Shown in pieces: positions 1 through 9,028 of a DNA stretch of 64,000 nt. Source of the stretch: Pleionea sediminis (GTDB lineage: Bacteria; Pseudomonadota; Gammaproteobacteria; Enterobacterales; Kangiellaceae); contig NZ_SUNB01000001.1 in assembly GCF_007570825.1 (NCBI RefSeq), forward strand, positions 992,001 to 1,056,000, given 5' to 3'. Numbering within the stretch: position 1 is the stretch's first letter; the number at the start of each line of letters is the position of its first letter. The notes beneath the pieces are model-generated. The model did no database searches. It worked only from the letters and a program-made list of their open reading frames with translations, and was not told the origin of the DNA. The translations under genes were made by a program, and so were the position numbers.

Positions 1-173
1 GTCACTTGTTACTTAAGAAGAGTCAGACAATAGTATGACAAAGCCTGTTAAATTAGCCAATAGGCCAAAAGTCACGATCAATTTTGATGACCACTGGCAC
101 ACGCGCAATGAAATTCCATCGATTAACATAGGCTCAACCTACAAAACTTATCGTTTTCACCAGGGAGAGCCCT

Positions 174-926
174 ATGCTTGTTATTCACAAATCAGCACTC
201 TATGTCCATATTTTATTAGGCGCCATCGCGCTATTTGTATTCTGGCTACCGGTTGCTGCACGAAAGGGTAGCCAATTGCACAAAAAAGCCGGAAAGATTT
301 TTAATTCTTGCATGTATGCTGTCTCAGTGAGTGGAGTTTTAATGTGCACCATCGTTTGGTACGACCCCATTTACATTCGTTACCCTGGTCAAAGCATTGC
401 CCCCGAAACAATAGAGCGCTTGATAGCTCAACATCGGTTGAACACAGAGTTTCTATTGCTATTGTCGATACTTGTTTTTGCCAGTGTTCTACACTCGACA
501 AATGTTTTGAAAGCGAAAGCAGACAGATCGTTACTTTATACGCCTGGCAATATCGTAATTAATGCGATCCTTGGAGTGCTTAGCGCTTTAGTCTTAGCTA
601 AGGGCATTTATCTTAGTAAACCTTTGTTGATAATTTTTGGCATGATTTCAGTGACTACCTCTTTCAATAATTTTCATTATATTTTCAAGAAGTCAATAAA
701 ACCCAAAGAGTGGATAATTGAACATATGAGTTCAATCATTGGTGCAGGAATAGGAACCTACACCGCATTTTTTGCTGCTGGTGGAAGACATTGGCTTAGC
801 GAAATTCTTACAGGCAATCTCCAATTAATACCCTGGATTTTGCCGGGTGTGATCGGGGTCACCAGCATCGCAATCTTCAAAAAGAAATACAGAAAACAGT
901 TCAATATTCAAGGAGAGCAACTATGA
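174..926 (+). CDS. DUF2306-like multi-pass membrane protein
   Basis: A 250-residue inner-membrane protein with about seven hydrophobic segments. The N-terminus has the pattern of DUF2306-type proteins: a His in the first helix (H12), then a small-residue-rich helix ending in R30-K31-G32, then H36 (RKG...H) before the second helix. The ATG at 174 is supported by a GGGAG ribosome-binding site six bases upstream. Its stop overlaps the next start by four bases (ATGA), so it is translationally coupled to the TPR protein that follows. No enzymatic motif is visible and the function of the family is not established. Confidence 0.75.
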   Translation: MLVIHKSALYVHILLGAIALFVFWLPVAARKGSQLHKKAGKIFNSCMYAVSVSGVLMCTIVWYDPIYIRYPGQSIAPETIERLIAQHRLNTEFLLLLSILVFASVLHSTNVLKAKADRSLLYTPGNIVINAILGVLSALVLAKGIYLSKPLLIIFGMISVTTSFNNFHYIFKKSIKPKEWIIEHMSSIIGAGIGTYTAFFAAGGRHWLSEILTGNLQLIPWILPGVIGVTSIAIFKKKYRKQFNIQGEQL

Positions 927-1900
927 GATCATTAAAAATCATCACCTATAGTTTCATATTCATTACTTTCGCATTGTCTGCCCATGGTTCTACAAAGGGA
1001 GAGGAGTTTTTTGAACAAGGAAAGCTAGAAGAAAGCAAAGAGATTTGGCAAAAAGCACTTGAATCAGACAATCAAAATAACAAAGCATTATTTTATTTAG
1101 CACGTATTGCATATGAACAAAATGATTTGGACCTCTCAGAAGACTATTTCGAGCAATCGCTGGAATTAAAACCTAACTCAGCTGAAGAATACTATTGGTT
1201 CGGCAGAATGAGTTCTCGACAGGCTACGAATGCTTCCATCTTTACAGCGCTCGGATATGCTGAAGACGCAGAGAATGCCTTCATTCAGGCAATCAAACAA
1301 GATGATTCACATTTATTGGCGTACAAAGGTTTGTTTAACTTTTATCTCGAAGCTCCCTCGATAGCAGGTGGCTCAGAAGAAAATGCCAAAAAATTAATTA
1401 GCAAAATTAATGCTCTCTCACGAGAAGAAGGACAATTGACAAAATTGAAGTTTTACGAAAAAACCGACAAAAAGAAACATGCAAATCAAATAGCCCTCGA
1501 CCTGCTAAAAGCGCAGGATGTTTCGGCAAAAGTAAAATTTCGTAGCGCAATGATTTTACAGTCGAATGAGTTATTCGGTGATGCATTTATCGGATTTCAG
1601 TCGATAGTTAAACAACCACAAACTGAAAGCAACGCTCTCTATTGGAAAGCCAGTATTTACCAAATTGGTCGAACATCAGTAATTAGTGACTCAAAGTATG
1701 ATATTGGAATATCTGCTTTCAATCAATATTTAACACTGGAGCTCAGTGATAAATTACCGAGCAAACAGTGGGCATCCTTTAGATTAAGTCAATTATTGAA
1801 AGCTAGCGGACAAAATGACAAAGCAATTAAAATCATTGAGCAACTCAAAACTTCTCAATTGAGCGATGTACAGCTCATAGAAAAAGTTAAGAACTTCTGA
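923..1900 (+). CDS. Exported TPR-repeat protein
   Basis: A 325-residue protein with an N-terminal signal peptide (hydrophobic residues about 6-20, likely cleavage after AHG/S) followed by TPR helices. The clearest repeat is about residues 30-100, with the typical A...Y/F...L.P pattern (for example 'ALFYLARIAYEQNDL'), and weaker repeats extend to the C-terminus. It overlaps the upstream DUF2306-like gene by four bases, so the two probably act together at the cell envelope. No catalytic domain is seen; it is most likely a periplasmic scaffold. The specific partner is unknown. Confidence 0.75.
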   Translation: MRSLKIITYSFIFITFALSAHGSTKGEEFFEQGKLEESKEIWQKALESDNQNNKALFYLARIAYEQNDLDLSEDYFEQSLELKPNSAEEYYWFGRMSSRQATNASIFTALGYAEDAENAFIQAIKQDDSHLLAYKGLFNFYLEAPSIAGGSEENAKKLISKINALSREEGQLTKLKFYEKTDKKKHANQIALDLLKAQDVSAKVKFRSAMILQSNELFGDAFIGFQSIVKQPQTESNALYWKASIYQIGRTSVISDSKYDIGISAFNQYLTLELSDKLPSKQWASFRLSQLLKASGQNDKAIKIIEQLKTSQLSDVQLIEKVKNF

Positions 1901-1951
1901 GTTATTAAATTAACTTTGTACTAATTAAAAAGTTAACTGTTTAGTGAGGGA

Positions 1952-2389
1952 TTATTGTTTAGAAGACAGGTCCCTCACTAGACACTTAGCTGAAGCAGGA
2001 CAAATAGATAAAAATTGAGACGACTGTTTAATTTTTTCAGGCACTTCATCTCGCTCAACATAGTAAAAGCCTTGTTTTGAAAAGTACCTCTCTGCTGTCG
2101 TTGTTAACAAAAACAAACGTTGAACATTATTGTTGTGCGCTTCGATATACAGCTCAGACAATAAGGCTCCCGCAATATTTTGTCCACGACATTCAGGTTT
2201 CACTGCGAGCGATCTAAGTACGCCTTCATGTTGGTAGATTTCCAGCCCAATTACACCTACAACCGTTTCGTTTTCGAACGCACCTATTAAAATAATGTTC
2301 TCTTTCTCCTGAAGGTCTAAAGTCGGTAATTGAGAACGATTCAGTAATGCTTCAACTTGATCAGTATACTCAGTTTTCAATATTCGCAT
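1952..2389 (-). CDS. GNAT N-acetyltransferase, ArsN2-like
   Basis: A 145-residue single-domain GNAT acetyltransferase. The acetyl-CoA loop is R-G-Q-N-I-A-G-A (motif A, following 'LRSLAVKPEC'). The C-terminal half carries features I associate with ArsN2 proteins: 'LLTTTA.RYF...GF', 'EVPEKI', and 'SQFLSICPASAKC'. ArsN-type enzymes acetylate amino-containing arsenicals such as arsinothricin. No other ars gene is nearby, so the substrate is inferred from sequence only and another amine is possible. It stands alone, convergent with the TPR gene and divergent from a TonB receptor. Confidence 0.8.
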   Translation of the reverse strand: MRILKTEYTDQVEALLNRSQLPTLDLQEKENIILIGAFENETVVGVIGLEIYQHEGVLRSLAVKPECRGQNIAGALLSELYIEAHNNNVQRLFLLTTTAERYFSKQGFYYVERDEVPEKIKQSSQFLSICPASAKCLVRDLSSKQ

Positions 2390-2506
2390 AATATCAACTC
2401 ATTTTTTTAAAAAATAAATTTATTCTCTAAAGATGTTGTCAAGTAATTAGTTTGTTATCATCGACCCAATAAAATAATTAATAACAACTTATACTTGCAA
2501 ATACAA

Positions 2507-4579
2507 ATGAAGAGTACTCCTAAATTTATCTGTTTTCTGTTATTGCATACTTCACTCAGCATTTTTGGCTCAAACAATAATGATGATGAAACATCAAACA
2601 AAATAGTTATCACCAGTAAAAGAATATCATCAATTGATAGTGAAACAACCAGTGCCATATCATTAATCGATAGCCTCGAAGTGTCCCTGTTGAAACCCAA
2701 GCATTTCAATACGCTATCTTCCAACGTGCCAGGCTTCTGGCTTAGTAAAGGAAATGGTCAAGAGCACTTGACCGCAATACGCTCACCAGTACTCACCGGC
2801 CCAGGATCCTGTGCTGAGTTTATAATGATGGAAAACTCAATTCCATTACGCGGAAAAGGCTTTTGTAATGTCAATCAGCTATTTGATAGTTATTTTGAAC
2901 AAGCTTCGCAAATAGAAGTAATACGAGGCACTCACTCAGCTTATTACGGCAGTGGTGCTATTCATGGTGTTATTAATGTATCAACCTCAGAGCTGATTAA
3001 TAATAGAACTTCTGATACCTCTTTAGAAGCGACTTTTGGCGACTTTGGATATCATGATTTATCTGTGAATCACTCGGCCGATAACTATGCCATAAAACTG
3101 AGTAGTATGTACGACTCAGGTGTCAAAGAAAGTTCGGGATACAAGCAGCAGAAAGCTCAGGCAGAACTAAAACATTCATCTAACACTCTAGATATACACA
3201 CTATATTGACTAGCAGTGTGTTAGATCAAGATACTGCCGGATATCTACAACTGGGAGAAAATGCTTACAGGGCAGATTCAGCTCGATATATAAATCAGTT
3301 TCCAGACGCTTTTCGTAAAGCAAATTCTTACCGAATTCAGAGTAAGATTACATCAAAGAATAATAACAACTGGATATTCACACCTTATGTGCGACACAAT
3401 ACAATGTCATTTTTAATGCACTTTTTACCCGGCCAACCTGTAGAAAAAAATGGCCATGACAGCATTGGATTCACTAGTGACTTTTACAACCAACTTACGG
3501 AAAGAACTTCATTACAATTTGGCATTGATAGTGAAATAACAAGCGCTTACCTAAAACAAATACAAGAAAGTGAAACCGATTCTGGCTCAGACTTTCTTGA
3601 CGCCGTATTACCTCAAGGCAAACACTATGACTACCAGATAAACACTCATTTTTTTGGCGTTTTTTCAGGGCTAAATTTTGAAGTCAATGAAGAACAAACG
3701 CTCAAAACGAATCTCCGGTTAGATTATATAAAGTTTGATTACGATAATCGAATGTTAACAGGAAGAACGCGTGATGATGGAACAGAGTGTGACTTTGGTG
3801 GTTGTCGTTATACTCGACCAGCAGATAGACACGATTCCTTTCTCGATCCCTCATATAGCATTTCATACCGATGGGAACATTCAAGCGACCTCACTCAATA
3901 CCTAAAATACGACTTTGGATTTCGATTACCACAAGCGACAGAATTGTACCGTTTACAAAACGGTCAAACAACAGCCGAACTAGAGTCTGAAAACGTCCGC
4001 AGTTTTGAATGGGGAATTCGTCAGTCATGGGAAAATGCTTCCCTGAAAGTTGCCACTTATCACATGCAAAAGTCCAACGTCATTTATCAAAACACCGAAA
4101 GAGAATGGGTTTATGATGCAAAAACAAAACACTATGGTATTGAGTGGGCTTTACGTATTAATTTTAACTCAAATTGGATCTTTCAGTCAGCAGGCACAAG
4201 CGCTCATCATAAATATAGCAATTCTAATCAGCTAACGAGTAGCGAAATTAGCGGTAATGACATCGATACTGCTCCTGAATATTTAAATTCCGTAACATTG
4301 TTATGGTTACCGACCCACAATCTAACGTTTCAAGGTCAATTACAGCACATTAGTGATTATTATCTGAACCCAGAAAATACGCACTCTTATCCTGGACACA
4401 CTTTATTAACATTCAATGCTCAATGGCGCATCAATGACAAATTAGAGCTCACTTTAAATATTTTGAATGCAACAGATGTTAATTATGCTGATCGAGCCGA
4501 TTATGCCTTTGGACAATATCGCTATTTTGTAGGAGAGCCACGACGAGCATTTATCAACTTTCGTTGGTTGATGAATTAA
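2507..4579 (+). CDS. TonB-dependent outer-membrane receptor
   Basis: An outer-membrane active-transport channel of about 690 residues. After a signal peptide the protein has a plug domain (about residues 30-160) containing 'IEVIRGTHSAYYGSGAIHGVINV', the conserved plug end, and then a 22-strand barrel ending in an aromatic-rich strand. I prefer the ATG at 2507 over an in-frame TTG twelve bases upstream because it leaves a standard signal peptide. Two Cys pairs stand out, one in the plug (GPGSC...GFC) and one in an extracellular-type loop (EC...GGC). No riboswitch or clear operator is visible upstream, so the substrate is unknown. It is unrelated in detail to the tandem receptors further on. 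Confidence 0.88.
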   Translation: MKSTPKFICFLLLHTSLSIFGSNNNDDETSNKIVITSKRISSIDSETTSAISLIDSLEVSLLKPKHFNTLSSNVPGFWLSKGNGQEHLTAIRSPVLTGPGSCAEFIMMENSIPLRGKGFCNVNQLFDSYFEQASQIEVIRGTHSAYYGSGAIHGVINVSTSELINNRTSDTSLEATFGDFGYHDLSVNHSADNYAIKLSSMYDSGVKESSGYKQQKAQAELKHSSNTLDIHTILTSSVLDQDTAGYLQLGENAYRADSARYINQFPDAFRKANSYRIQSKITSKNNNNWIFTPYVRHNTMSFLMHFLPGQPVEKNGHDSIGFTSDFYNQLTERTSLQFGIDSEITSAYLKQIQESETDSGSDFLDAVLPQGKHYDYQINTHFFGVFSGLNFEVNEEQTLKTNLRLDYIKFDYDNRMLTGRTRDDGTECDFGGCRYTRPADRHDSFLDPSYSISYRWEHSSDLTQYLKYDFGFRLPQATELYRLQNGQTTAELESENVRSFEWGIRQSWENASLKVATYHMQKSNVIYQNTEREWVYDAKTKHYGIEWALRINFNSNWIFQSAGTSAHHKYSNSNQLTSSEISGNDIDTAPEYLNSVTLLWLPTHNLTFQGQLQHISDYYLNPENTHSYPGHTLLTFNAQWRINDKLELTLNILNATDVNYADRADYAFGQYRYFVGEPRRAFINFRWLMN

Positions 4580-4588
4580 ATATGACGT

Positions 4589-4610
4589 TAAATACTTTCT
4601 GGAGTATTTA
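4589..4610 (+). terminator. Weak hairpin after TonB receptor
   Basis: An eight-base inverted repeat (TAAATACT / AGTATTTA) with a six-base loop lies ten bases past the receptor stop codon. It lacks a strong following U-run and is AT-rich, so it may be only a weak terminator or an RNA end-stabilising hairpin. Confidence 0.3.
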
Positions 4611-4758
4611 GACCAAATGTAATTCAAGACACTTTTTTTTAGAATAATTAGTTAATTTAACTCATTAAAATGAAGAAAAATAGATCCGAGCTAGAGGGAT
4701 CCTTTACTTAAGAAAATAACACATTAGAATAGTTAAATTCAGAAATATTAGGACCAGT

Positions 4759-5187
4759 ATGTCACGCTTCTTGTTTTACCTATTGCTATTGTTTTCGACA
4801 TTAACCTTCGCAGAAAGCGAGTCATTATCACCCTTTACCAGTGATGGGTGCTCCATGTTTCCAGATGGAACATTCGAACAACAAAAATTATGGCTCAATT
4901 GCTGCACTGAGCACGATAGAGCCTATTGGGCAGGCGGTACAAAAGCCGAACGTAAAGCAGCCGATATCAAGTTAAAACAATGTGTCGAATCAGTCGGAGA
5001 GCCTAAAATAGCTAAATTAATGCTTGCCGGTGTTAGGGTGGGTGGCAGCCCGCATTGGCCAACAAGATTTAGATGGGGATATGGTTGGCCATTTGGTCGA
5101 GGTTACGCGCCTTTGACAGAAGATGAAGTTGAGCAGGTTACCCATCTTTGGTCTCTTCACGAGCGAACACAAAAAGACGGAGAGTAA
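4759..5187 (+). CDS. Small secreted phospholipase A2-like protein
   Basis: A 142-residue protein with a signal peptide (residues 1-18, cleavage after TFA). The mature part shows the core of a phospholipase A2-like active site: a D-G-C segment (29-31), C48-C49 followed by H52-D53 in 'CCTEHDRAYW', and a later Asp69 with Cys75 ('ADIKLKQC'), matching the His/Asp dyad and disulfide spacing of PLA2 folds. The C-terminal 50 residues are rich in Gly, Trp and Arg. PLA2 enzymes hydrolyse the sn-2 ester of phospholipids; whether this one is catalytic is inferred. It is monocistronic, between a TonB receptor and a channel gene. Confidence 0.7.
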   Translation: MSRFLFYLLLLFSTLTFAESESLSPFTSDGCSMFPDGTFEQQKLWLNCCTEHDRAYWAGGTKAERKAADIKLKQCVESVGEPKIAKLMLAGVRVGGSPHWPTRFRWGYGWPFGRGYAPLTEDEVEQVTHLWSLHERTQKDGE

Positions 5188-5281
5188 GAATCAACGCCCG
5201 ATAATCTGTATTTTTCCATTGAGTAAACGAGACTAACATTTCAAAAAATATACGCTATGATTATCTCTGGAGGCACCGACA

Positions 5282-6214
5282 ATGGACATTGCGCCCAGAG
5301 AAATCATTGATCAGCCAGACGACTCAGAATGGCAATCGAATAACCTGAAAGACCTACCTGATTTGAAATCTAAACTCGAGGCTCGAGCTCGTCTTGGCGT
5401 ACCAATGTCTGCATTCAAGCTAGCACGTTGTAACCTGGAAGGTATCGATTTAGTTCGCCACAAAAAAAACTATGGTTATCAATTAAAGAACTCTGATCTC
5501 TATCGTGCCAACTTTAAAAACGCCCATTGCTTCATGCTTGACCTGTCTGGATCTTCACTAATGAAAGCAAATTTTTCTCATGCAAACTTACATTGCGCCA
5601 ATCTATCAAACTGTAATCTTTTGGGAACCAATTTTGAAAATGCCAAGATAGAGCATGTCAATTGGGGCAAAGAGATATTTCAGGAAAAACAAGCAAAGAA
5701 AGCAAACAACAAAAAAGAAAAGCTTGATTACTATGAACAGTCAGAAGAGATATACAGAAATTTAAGAAAAACAGCTGAGCGACAAGGATTATTCGAAATG
5801 GCGGGTCACTTCTTTCAAAAAGAGATGATTATGCGACGAAAGCAAATGCCAAGAAGCTCCCCTCGAAGAATTATATCAAAGATAGTCGATATTTTTTGTG
5901 GCTATGGCGAAAAGCCTATTCGAGTTATTGTATTTTCGCTGGCAACAATTCTAACTTTTGCGGTCCTATATTTCTTACTTGGGTTATCATTTAGTGGCGA
6001 CTCATTAGCTTTTAACCCCGATTTAACTGTGTGGCAGAATTTCAAAATATTTTTAAGCAGCTTGTACTTCAGTGTTGTTACTTTTACGACATTAGGCTAC
6101 GGCGATCTAGCACCAATAGGAATTGCTAGAGCACTCGCCGCTTTAGAAGCCTTTGTTGGTAGTTTTACCCTTGCTCTCTTCGTTGTTGTTTTCGTAAAAA
6201 AGATGACCCGATAA
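5282..6214 (+). CDS. Pentapeptide-repeat potassium-channel protein
   Basis: A 310-residue fusion. Residues about 71-123 form pentapeptide repeats (A(N/D)L/F pattern, for example 'ANFSHANLHCANLSNCNLLGTNF'), which fold as a right-handed beta-helix. A charged helical linker (about 130-200, 'RNLRKTAERQGLFEMAGHFF') leads to a two-helix ion-channel module: TM1 about 213-235, a pore loop with the selectivity filter T-L-G-Y-G-D (270-275), and TM2 about 283-305. This is a K+ channel of the Ion_trans_2 type, with the soluble repeat domain in the cytoplasm as a likely sensor or assembly platform. It converges on the TPR-AAA unit with a four-base gap. The start has a GGAGG-like site. Confidence 0.85.
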   Translation: MDIAPREIIDQPDDSEWQSNNLKDLPDLKSKLEARARLGVPMSAFKLARCNLEGIDLVRHKKNYGYQLKNSDLYRANFKNAHCFMLDLSGSSLMKANFSHANLHCANLSNCNLLGTNFENAKIEHVNWGKEIFQEKQAKKANNKKEKLDYYEQSEEIYRNLRKTAERQGLFEMAGHFFQKEMIMRRKQMPRSSPRRIISKIVDIFCGYGEKPIRVIVFSLATILTFAVLYFLLGLSFSGDSLAFNPDLTVWQNFKIFLSSLYFSVVTFTTLGYGDLAPIGIARALAALEAFVGSFTLALFVVVFVKKMTR

Positions 6215-6218
6215 ACAA

Positions 6219-7142
6219 CTAAAAGTCAGAGTTAAATTGAAATGCCTTTAGCTCTTTTTCTAATTTTTTGTAGTACACCGGAATACCTACCCACGAGTAA
6301 ACTACCAATCCAATCCATGCAAAAGAGGTTACTACAGAAGCCGTTGGATAACCTAAGTCCTCTAAAACTTGCGCACCTAGATTAAAAAATAAAAAGCCTG
6401 CAATTAAAATTATTGAAGCTTTGATATTCGAAAGCGTTGCCATTTTAGAATTAAAGCGCCACCAAACACCCAATAAAATACTTTTACGCATTTTAATATC
6501 ACAAAAAAGCTTGAGTGCTTCTTCCGACGATGGATCATCTCGAATAATAAACTTTGCATGATACTCAGCCTCATGTAGCTCACCTTGTTTGAGTTTTATT
6601 TTGCCCATCAAGAGATTAGCTTCATGGCTTTGAGCATTCATCGAAAGTGCTTCCACTGTATATTTTTCTGCTTCTTGTAACTGACCAGAATCAAGAAAAT
6701 AATCAGCGTAAGCACAGGCAATCGAAGACGAATTAGGAAACAAGTTTGCCGCTCGGTCGATATATTCTTTCGCTTTTTTTGTGTTACCTTGTAATCGCAA
6801 TAAAGAGCTTTTTAACAAATACGCCTCAAGATTATGAATATCTAGCTCTAAAGCTCGATTACAATGGTCGATGGCTTCATTTATTTTATTTTTTAAGAAA
6901 ACAATACGAGCCATAAGGACAAATAAGTCAGCTTGCTGAGGATTTATCTGAAGAGCTAGCTTTAACTCGTATTCAGCGGCATATATTCTCTTTTGCATCA
7001 ATAAACATGAAGCAAGTAATCCATGATATTCAGCACAGTTAGGATCATCGGCCAGCAACTCTTTTAGAATTTCTATTGCAGAACCAACCTGACCACGATG
7101 GGCATGCTCAACAGCTATCGAGTATTTGTAATCGTTATTCAT
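6219..7142 (-). CDS. TPR protein with C-terminal membrane anchor
   Basis: A 307-residue protein. Residues 1 to about 215 are consecutive TPR units (for example 'AEYHGLLASCLLMQKRIYAAEYELKLALQINP' spread over two helices), and the C-terminus has two transmembrane helices (about 236-256 and 265-290) followed by a basic tail. There is no signal peptide, so the TPR part should be cytoplasmic. Its ATG overlaps the stop of the upstream membrane-protein gene by one base (TAATG), indicating translational coupling. It is the third gene of the unit headed by the AAA ATPase. It is probably a membrane-bound docking scaffold for that ATPase (inference). Confidence 0.8.
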   Translation of the reverse strand: MNNDYKYSIAVEHAHRGQVGSAIEILKELLADDPNCAEYHGLLASCLLMQKRIYAAEYELKLALQINPQQADLFVLMARIVFLKNKINEAIDHCNRALELDIHNLEAYLLKSSLLRLQGNTKKAKEYIDRAANLFPNSSSIACAYADYFLDSGQLQEAEKYTVEALSMNAQSHEANLLMGKIKLKQGELHEAEYHAKFIIRDDPSSEEALKLFCDIKMRKSILLGVWWRFNSKMATLSNIKASIILIAGFLFFNLGAQVLEDLGYPTASVVTSFAWIGLVVYSWVGIPVYYKKLEKELKAFQFNSDF

Positions 7143-7552
7143 TAATACTTTTTCTTCATGTATAAAAATATTTCAAAGGGAATTATCTGCCTAAAAACGA
7201 CTAAATAAAGAAACAAGAAAAAGACACCATATAAAATAATTCTTACATAATAAAAGAACGATTCAAAGCTTAAAAATGGCTCAATCTGTTTAAGATACGC
7301 CGACAGTTCAAAGACTAAATACAATGAAACTAAACCAACTAAAGATAGAATAATTTCCTTAATAAGAGTAGGACTTCCCAAGATATAGCCATTAAACATT
7401 AGCCACACAAATGGTAACCACCATCTTCCAAAAAATGGAATAGTCAAAAACATCGGAACAATCATTGCTGCCAACAAAATAACGATTGGATTCACAACAA
7501 GATGTGAAGACGCTTTTACTTTAGGCTCATCAATAATTTCATAGGTAGACAT
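7142..7552 (-). CDS. Four-helix membrane protein in AAA operon
   Basis: A 136-residue, very hydrophobic protein with about four transmembrane segments (near residues 22-42, 45-60, 67-87 and 100-125). I do not recognise the family and see no catalytic motif. It starts four bases after the AAA ATPase stop and shares a TAATG junction with the next TPR gene, so all three are made from one message. By position it is a candidate membrane partner or substrate of the ATPase. Confidence 0.75.
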   Translation of the reverse strand: MSTYEIIDEPKVKASSHLVVNPIVILLAAMIVPMFLTIPFFGRWWLPFVWLMFNGYILGSPTLIKEIILSLVGLVSLYLVFELSAYLKQIEPFLSFESFFYYVRIILYGVFFLFLYLVVFRQIIPFEIFLYMKKKY

Positions 7553-7556
7553 AGAA

Positions 7557-8873
7557 TTAACGACCGTGTTTTTTAAGAAAATTCAAAACGTCATCATAAC
7601 GTCCGCCATCATTAGCATATCTTGCATAGTTCCGAGCGGTTGTTAACCATTCGATGGTCGTTGCTCGAGAATCTTTAAGTGCTTCGGAAAAGTGTTGTTG
7701 TGTGATCACAGAATCTTCACCCGACTCAATGGCCTCATCAATGGCTTCATCCGCAGCCATTTCAACGAGGTTATGTAGGTCAGCACCTGAAAATCCTTTC
7801 GCTTTTTCTGCTATTGCACCGTATTTAATACCAGATTCGCAAGGGCGATCTTTCATATGATGCTCCAGAATAGCTTGTCTGGCGGAACGATCTGGGGGAG
7901 GCACAAAAAACATTCTATCAAATCGTCCGGGACGCAAGAACGCAGCATCAACTGCCCATGGAACGTTGGTTGAAGCCAATACCAAAACGCCATGATTATT
8001 TTGCGCAAATCCGTCTAATTCAGTTAAAAACTGACTGACAATATTTGCCGTAGAGCTATTTCTTGAATGTTCGCGCTTGCCAGCCAAAGCTTCTATTTCA
8101 TCAAAAAATAAAACACTGGGTGTGTCTTCTCTGGCTTTTTCAAATATTGCGTGAAGCTTTTGCTCTGATTCGCCGATATACATATCAAGTACATCAGAGA
8201 TCTCAATGTTAAAAAACTTGGCTTTACATTCACCTGCAGTAGCTCTTGCCAACAATGTTTTTCCGCAACCAGGTGGACCATACAATAAAACACCGCCACC
8301 TACCTTCTTTTTAAACTTCTGAAACAAAGATGGCTTTTGAAAAGGCAAAATTATTTTCTTGTTAATTTGCTTTTTAATATCAGCCAGGCCAACAACATCA
8401 GAGAAATCGGTTGTCTCTTGCTTATAACGGTTTAAATCAGTAATCGAAGCAACATCGCTTTTTTCAACGACTTTTAATTTCGGTCGCTCTTGCTCCGTGT
8501 TCATCAATCCAAGCTGTCGAGCCAATACTGCGGATACCAACGAATCGTCTTGAGCAACAGCTTGCTGATAAGCCGACTTTGCTTCCTCTAATTGCTCTAA
8601 CCATAAATAGCACTCAGCTCGTTTAATCAAGTGTCCTGCCAATGAGGTGTCCAAGAATACTAAAGCAAATTCATGGAGTTCTTTTTGTATCATTAGATCA
8701 GCAATAGAAAGTTTCGTAGAACTCGTAAAAAGACTTTCTGAATTATTATAAAAGCTAACCGCTTCCTTAGGTTCGTTTAATTCCACTAAAGAAGAAACAA
8801 TAATCCTCGCAAGCTCTCCGGAAGGAGCCTCATGAAATGCCTTCATTAAACCTTTTACTGTATCTTTATTCAT
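7557..8873 (-). CDS. TPR-AAA+ ATPase (FtsH/Cdc48/Vps4-like AAA domain)
   Basis: A 438-residue cytoplasmic ATPase. Residues 1 to about 125 are TPR-like helices; residues about 155-400 are one classic AAA domain with Walker A GPPGCGKT (199-206), Walker B VLFFDEIE (254-261), sensor-1 STN (301-303), and the second-region-of-homology segment LRPGRFDR (313-320) that supplies arginine fingers. An aromatic-rich helix near the C-terminus (about 410-435) recalls the closing helix of Vps4/spastin-type AAA proteins. There is no protease domain, so it is a remodelling or unfolding motor rather than FtsH. It heads a coupled three-gene unit with two membrane proteins. The client is unknown. Confidence 0.85.
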   Translation of the reverse strand: MNKDTVKGLMKAFHEAPSGELARIIVSSLVELNEPKEAVSFYNNSESLFTSSTKLSIADLMIQKELHEFALVFLDTSLAGHLIKRAECYLWLEQLEEAKSAYQQAVAQDDSLVSAVLARQLGLMNTEQERPKLKVVEKSDVASITDLNRYKQETTDFSDVVGLADIKKQINKKIILPFQKPSLFQKFKKKVGGGVLLYGPPGCGKTLLARATAGECKAKFFNIEISDVLDMYIGESEQKLHAIFEKAREDTPSVLFFDEIEALAGKREHSRNSSTANIVSQFLTELDGFAQNNHGVLVLASTNVPWAVDAAFLRPGRFDRMFFVPPPDRSARQAILEHHMKDRPCESGIKYGAIAEKAKGFSGADLHNLVEMAADEAIDEAIESGEDSVITQQHFSEALKDSRATTIEWLTTARNYARYANDGGRYDDVLNFLKKHGR

Positions 8874-9028
8874 TGTTTATTTAATCTTCTGAACTTATTT
8901 AAAATTTTAAAAGCGCGATTCAATGTAAACATCATATCCATCAACCGATAAATAGCAACCAGATCAACCTCAAAATCCGCTCTCTTTGCTATAGTTTTAA
9001 ACAGTTGCAACTAATTGCTAGAAATTCA

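Noticed and set aside
1-33. A possible last ten codons of a gene entering from the left, ending in TAG.
   Set aside because: Too short to identify or to separate from chance.
35-271. A 78-codon reading frame at the left edge.
   Set aside because: Its second half is an out-of-frame reading of the well-supported DUF2306-like gene, and no ribosome-binding site precedes it.
2458-2724. A hydrophobic minus-strand reading frame over the start of the first TonB receptor.
   Set aside because: It is antisense to a signal peptide and plug region, which commonly gives such hydrophobic readings.
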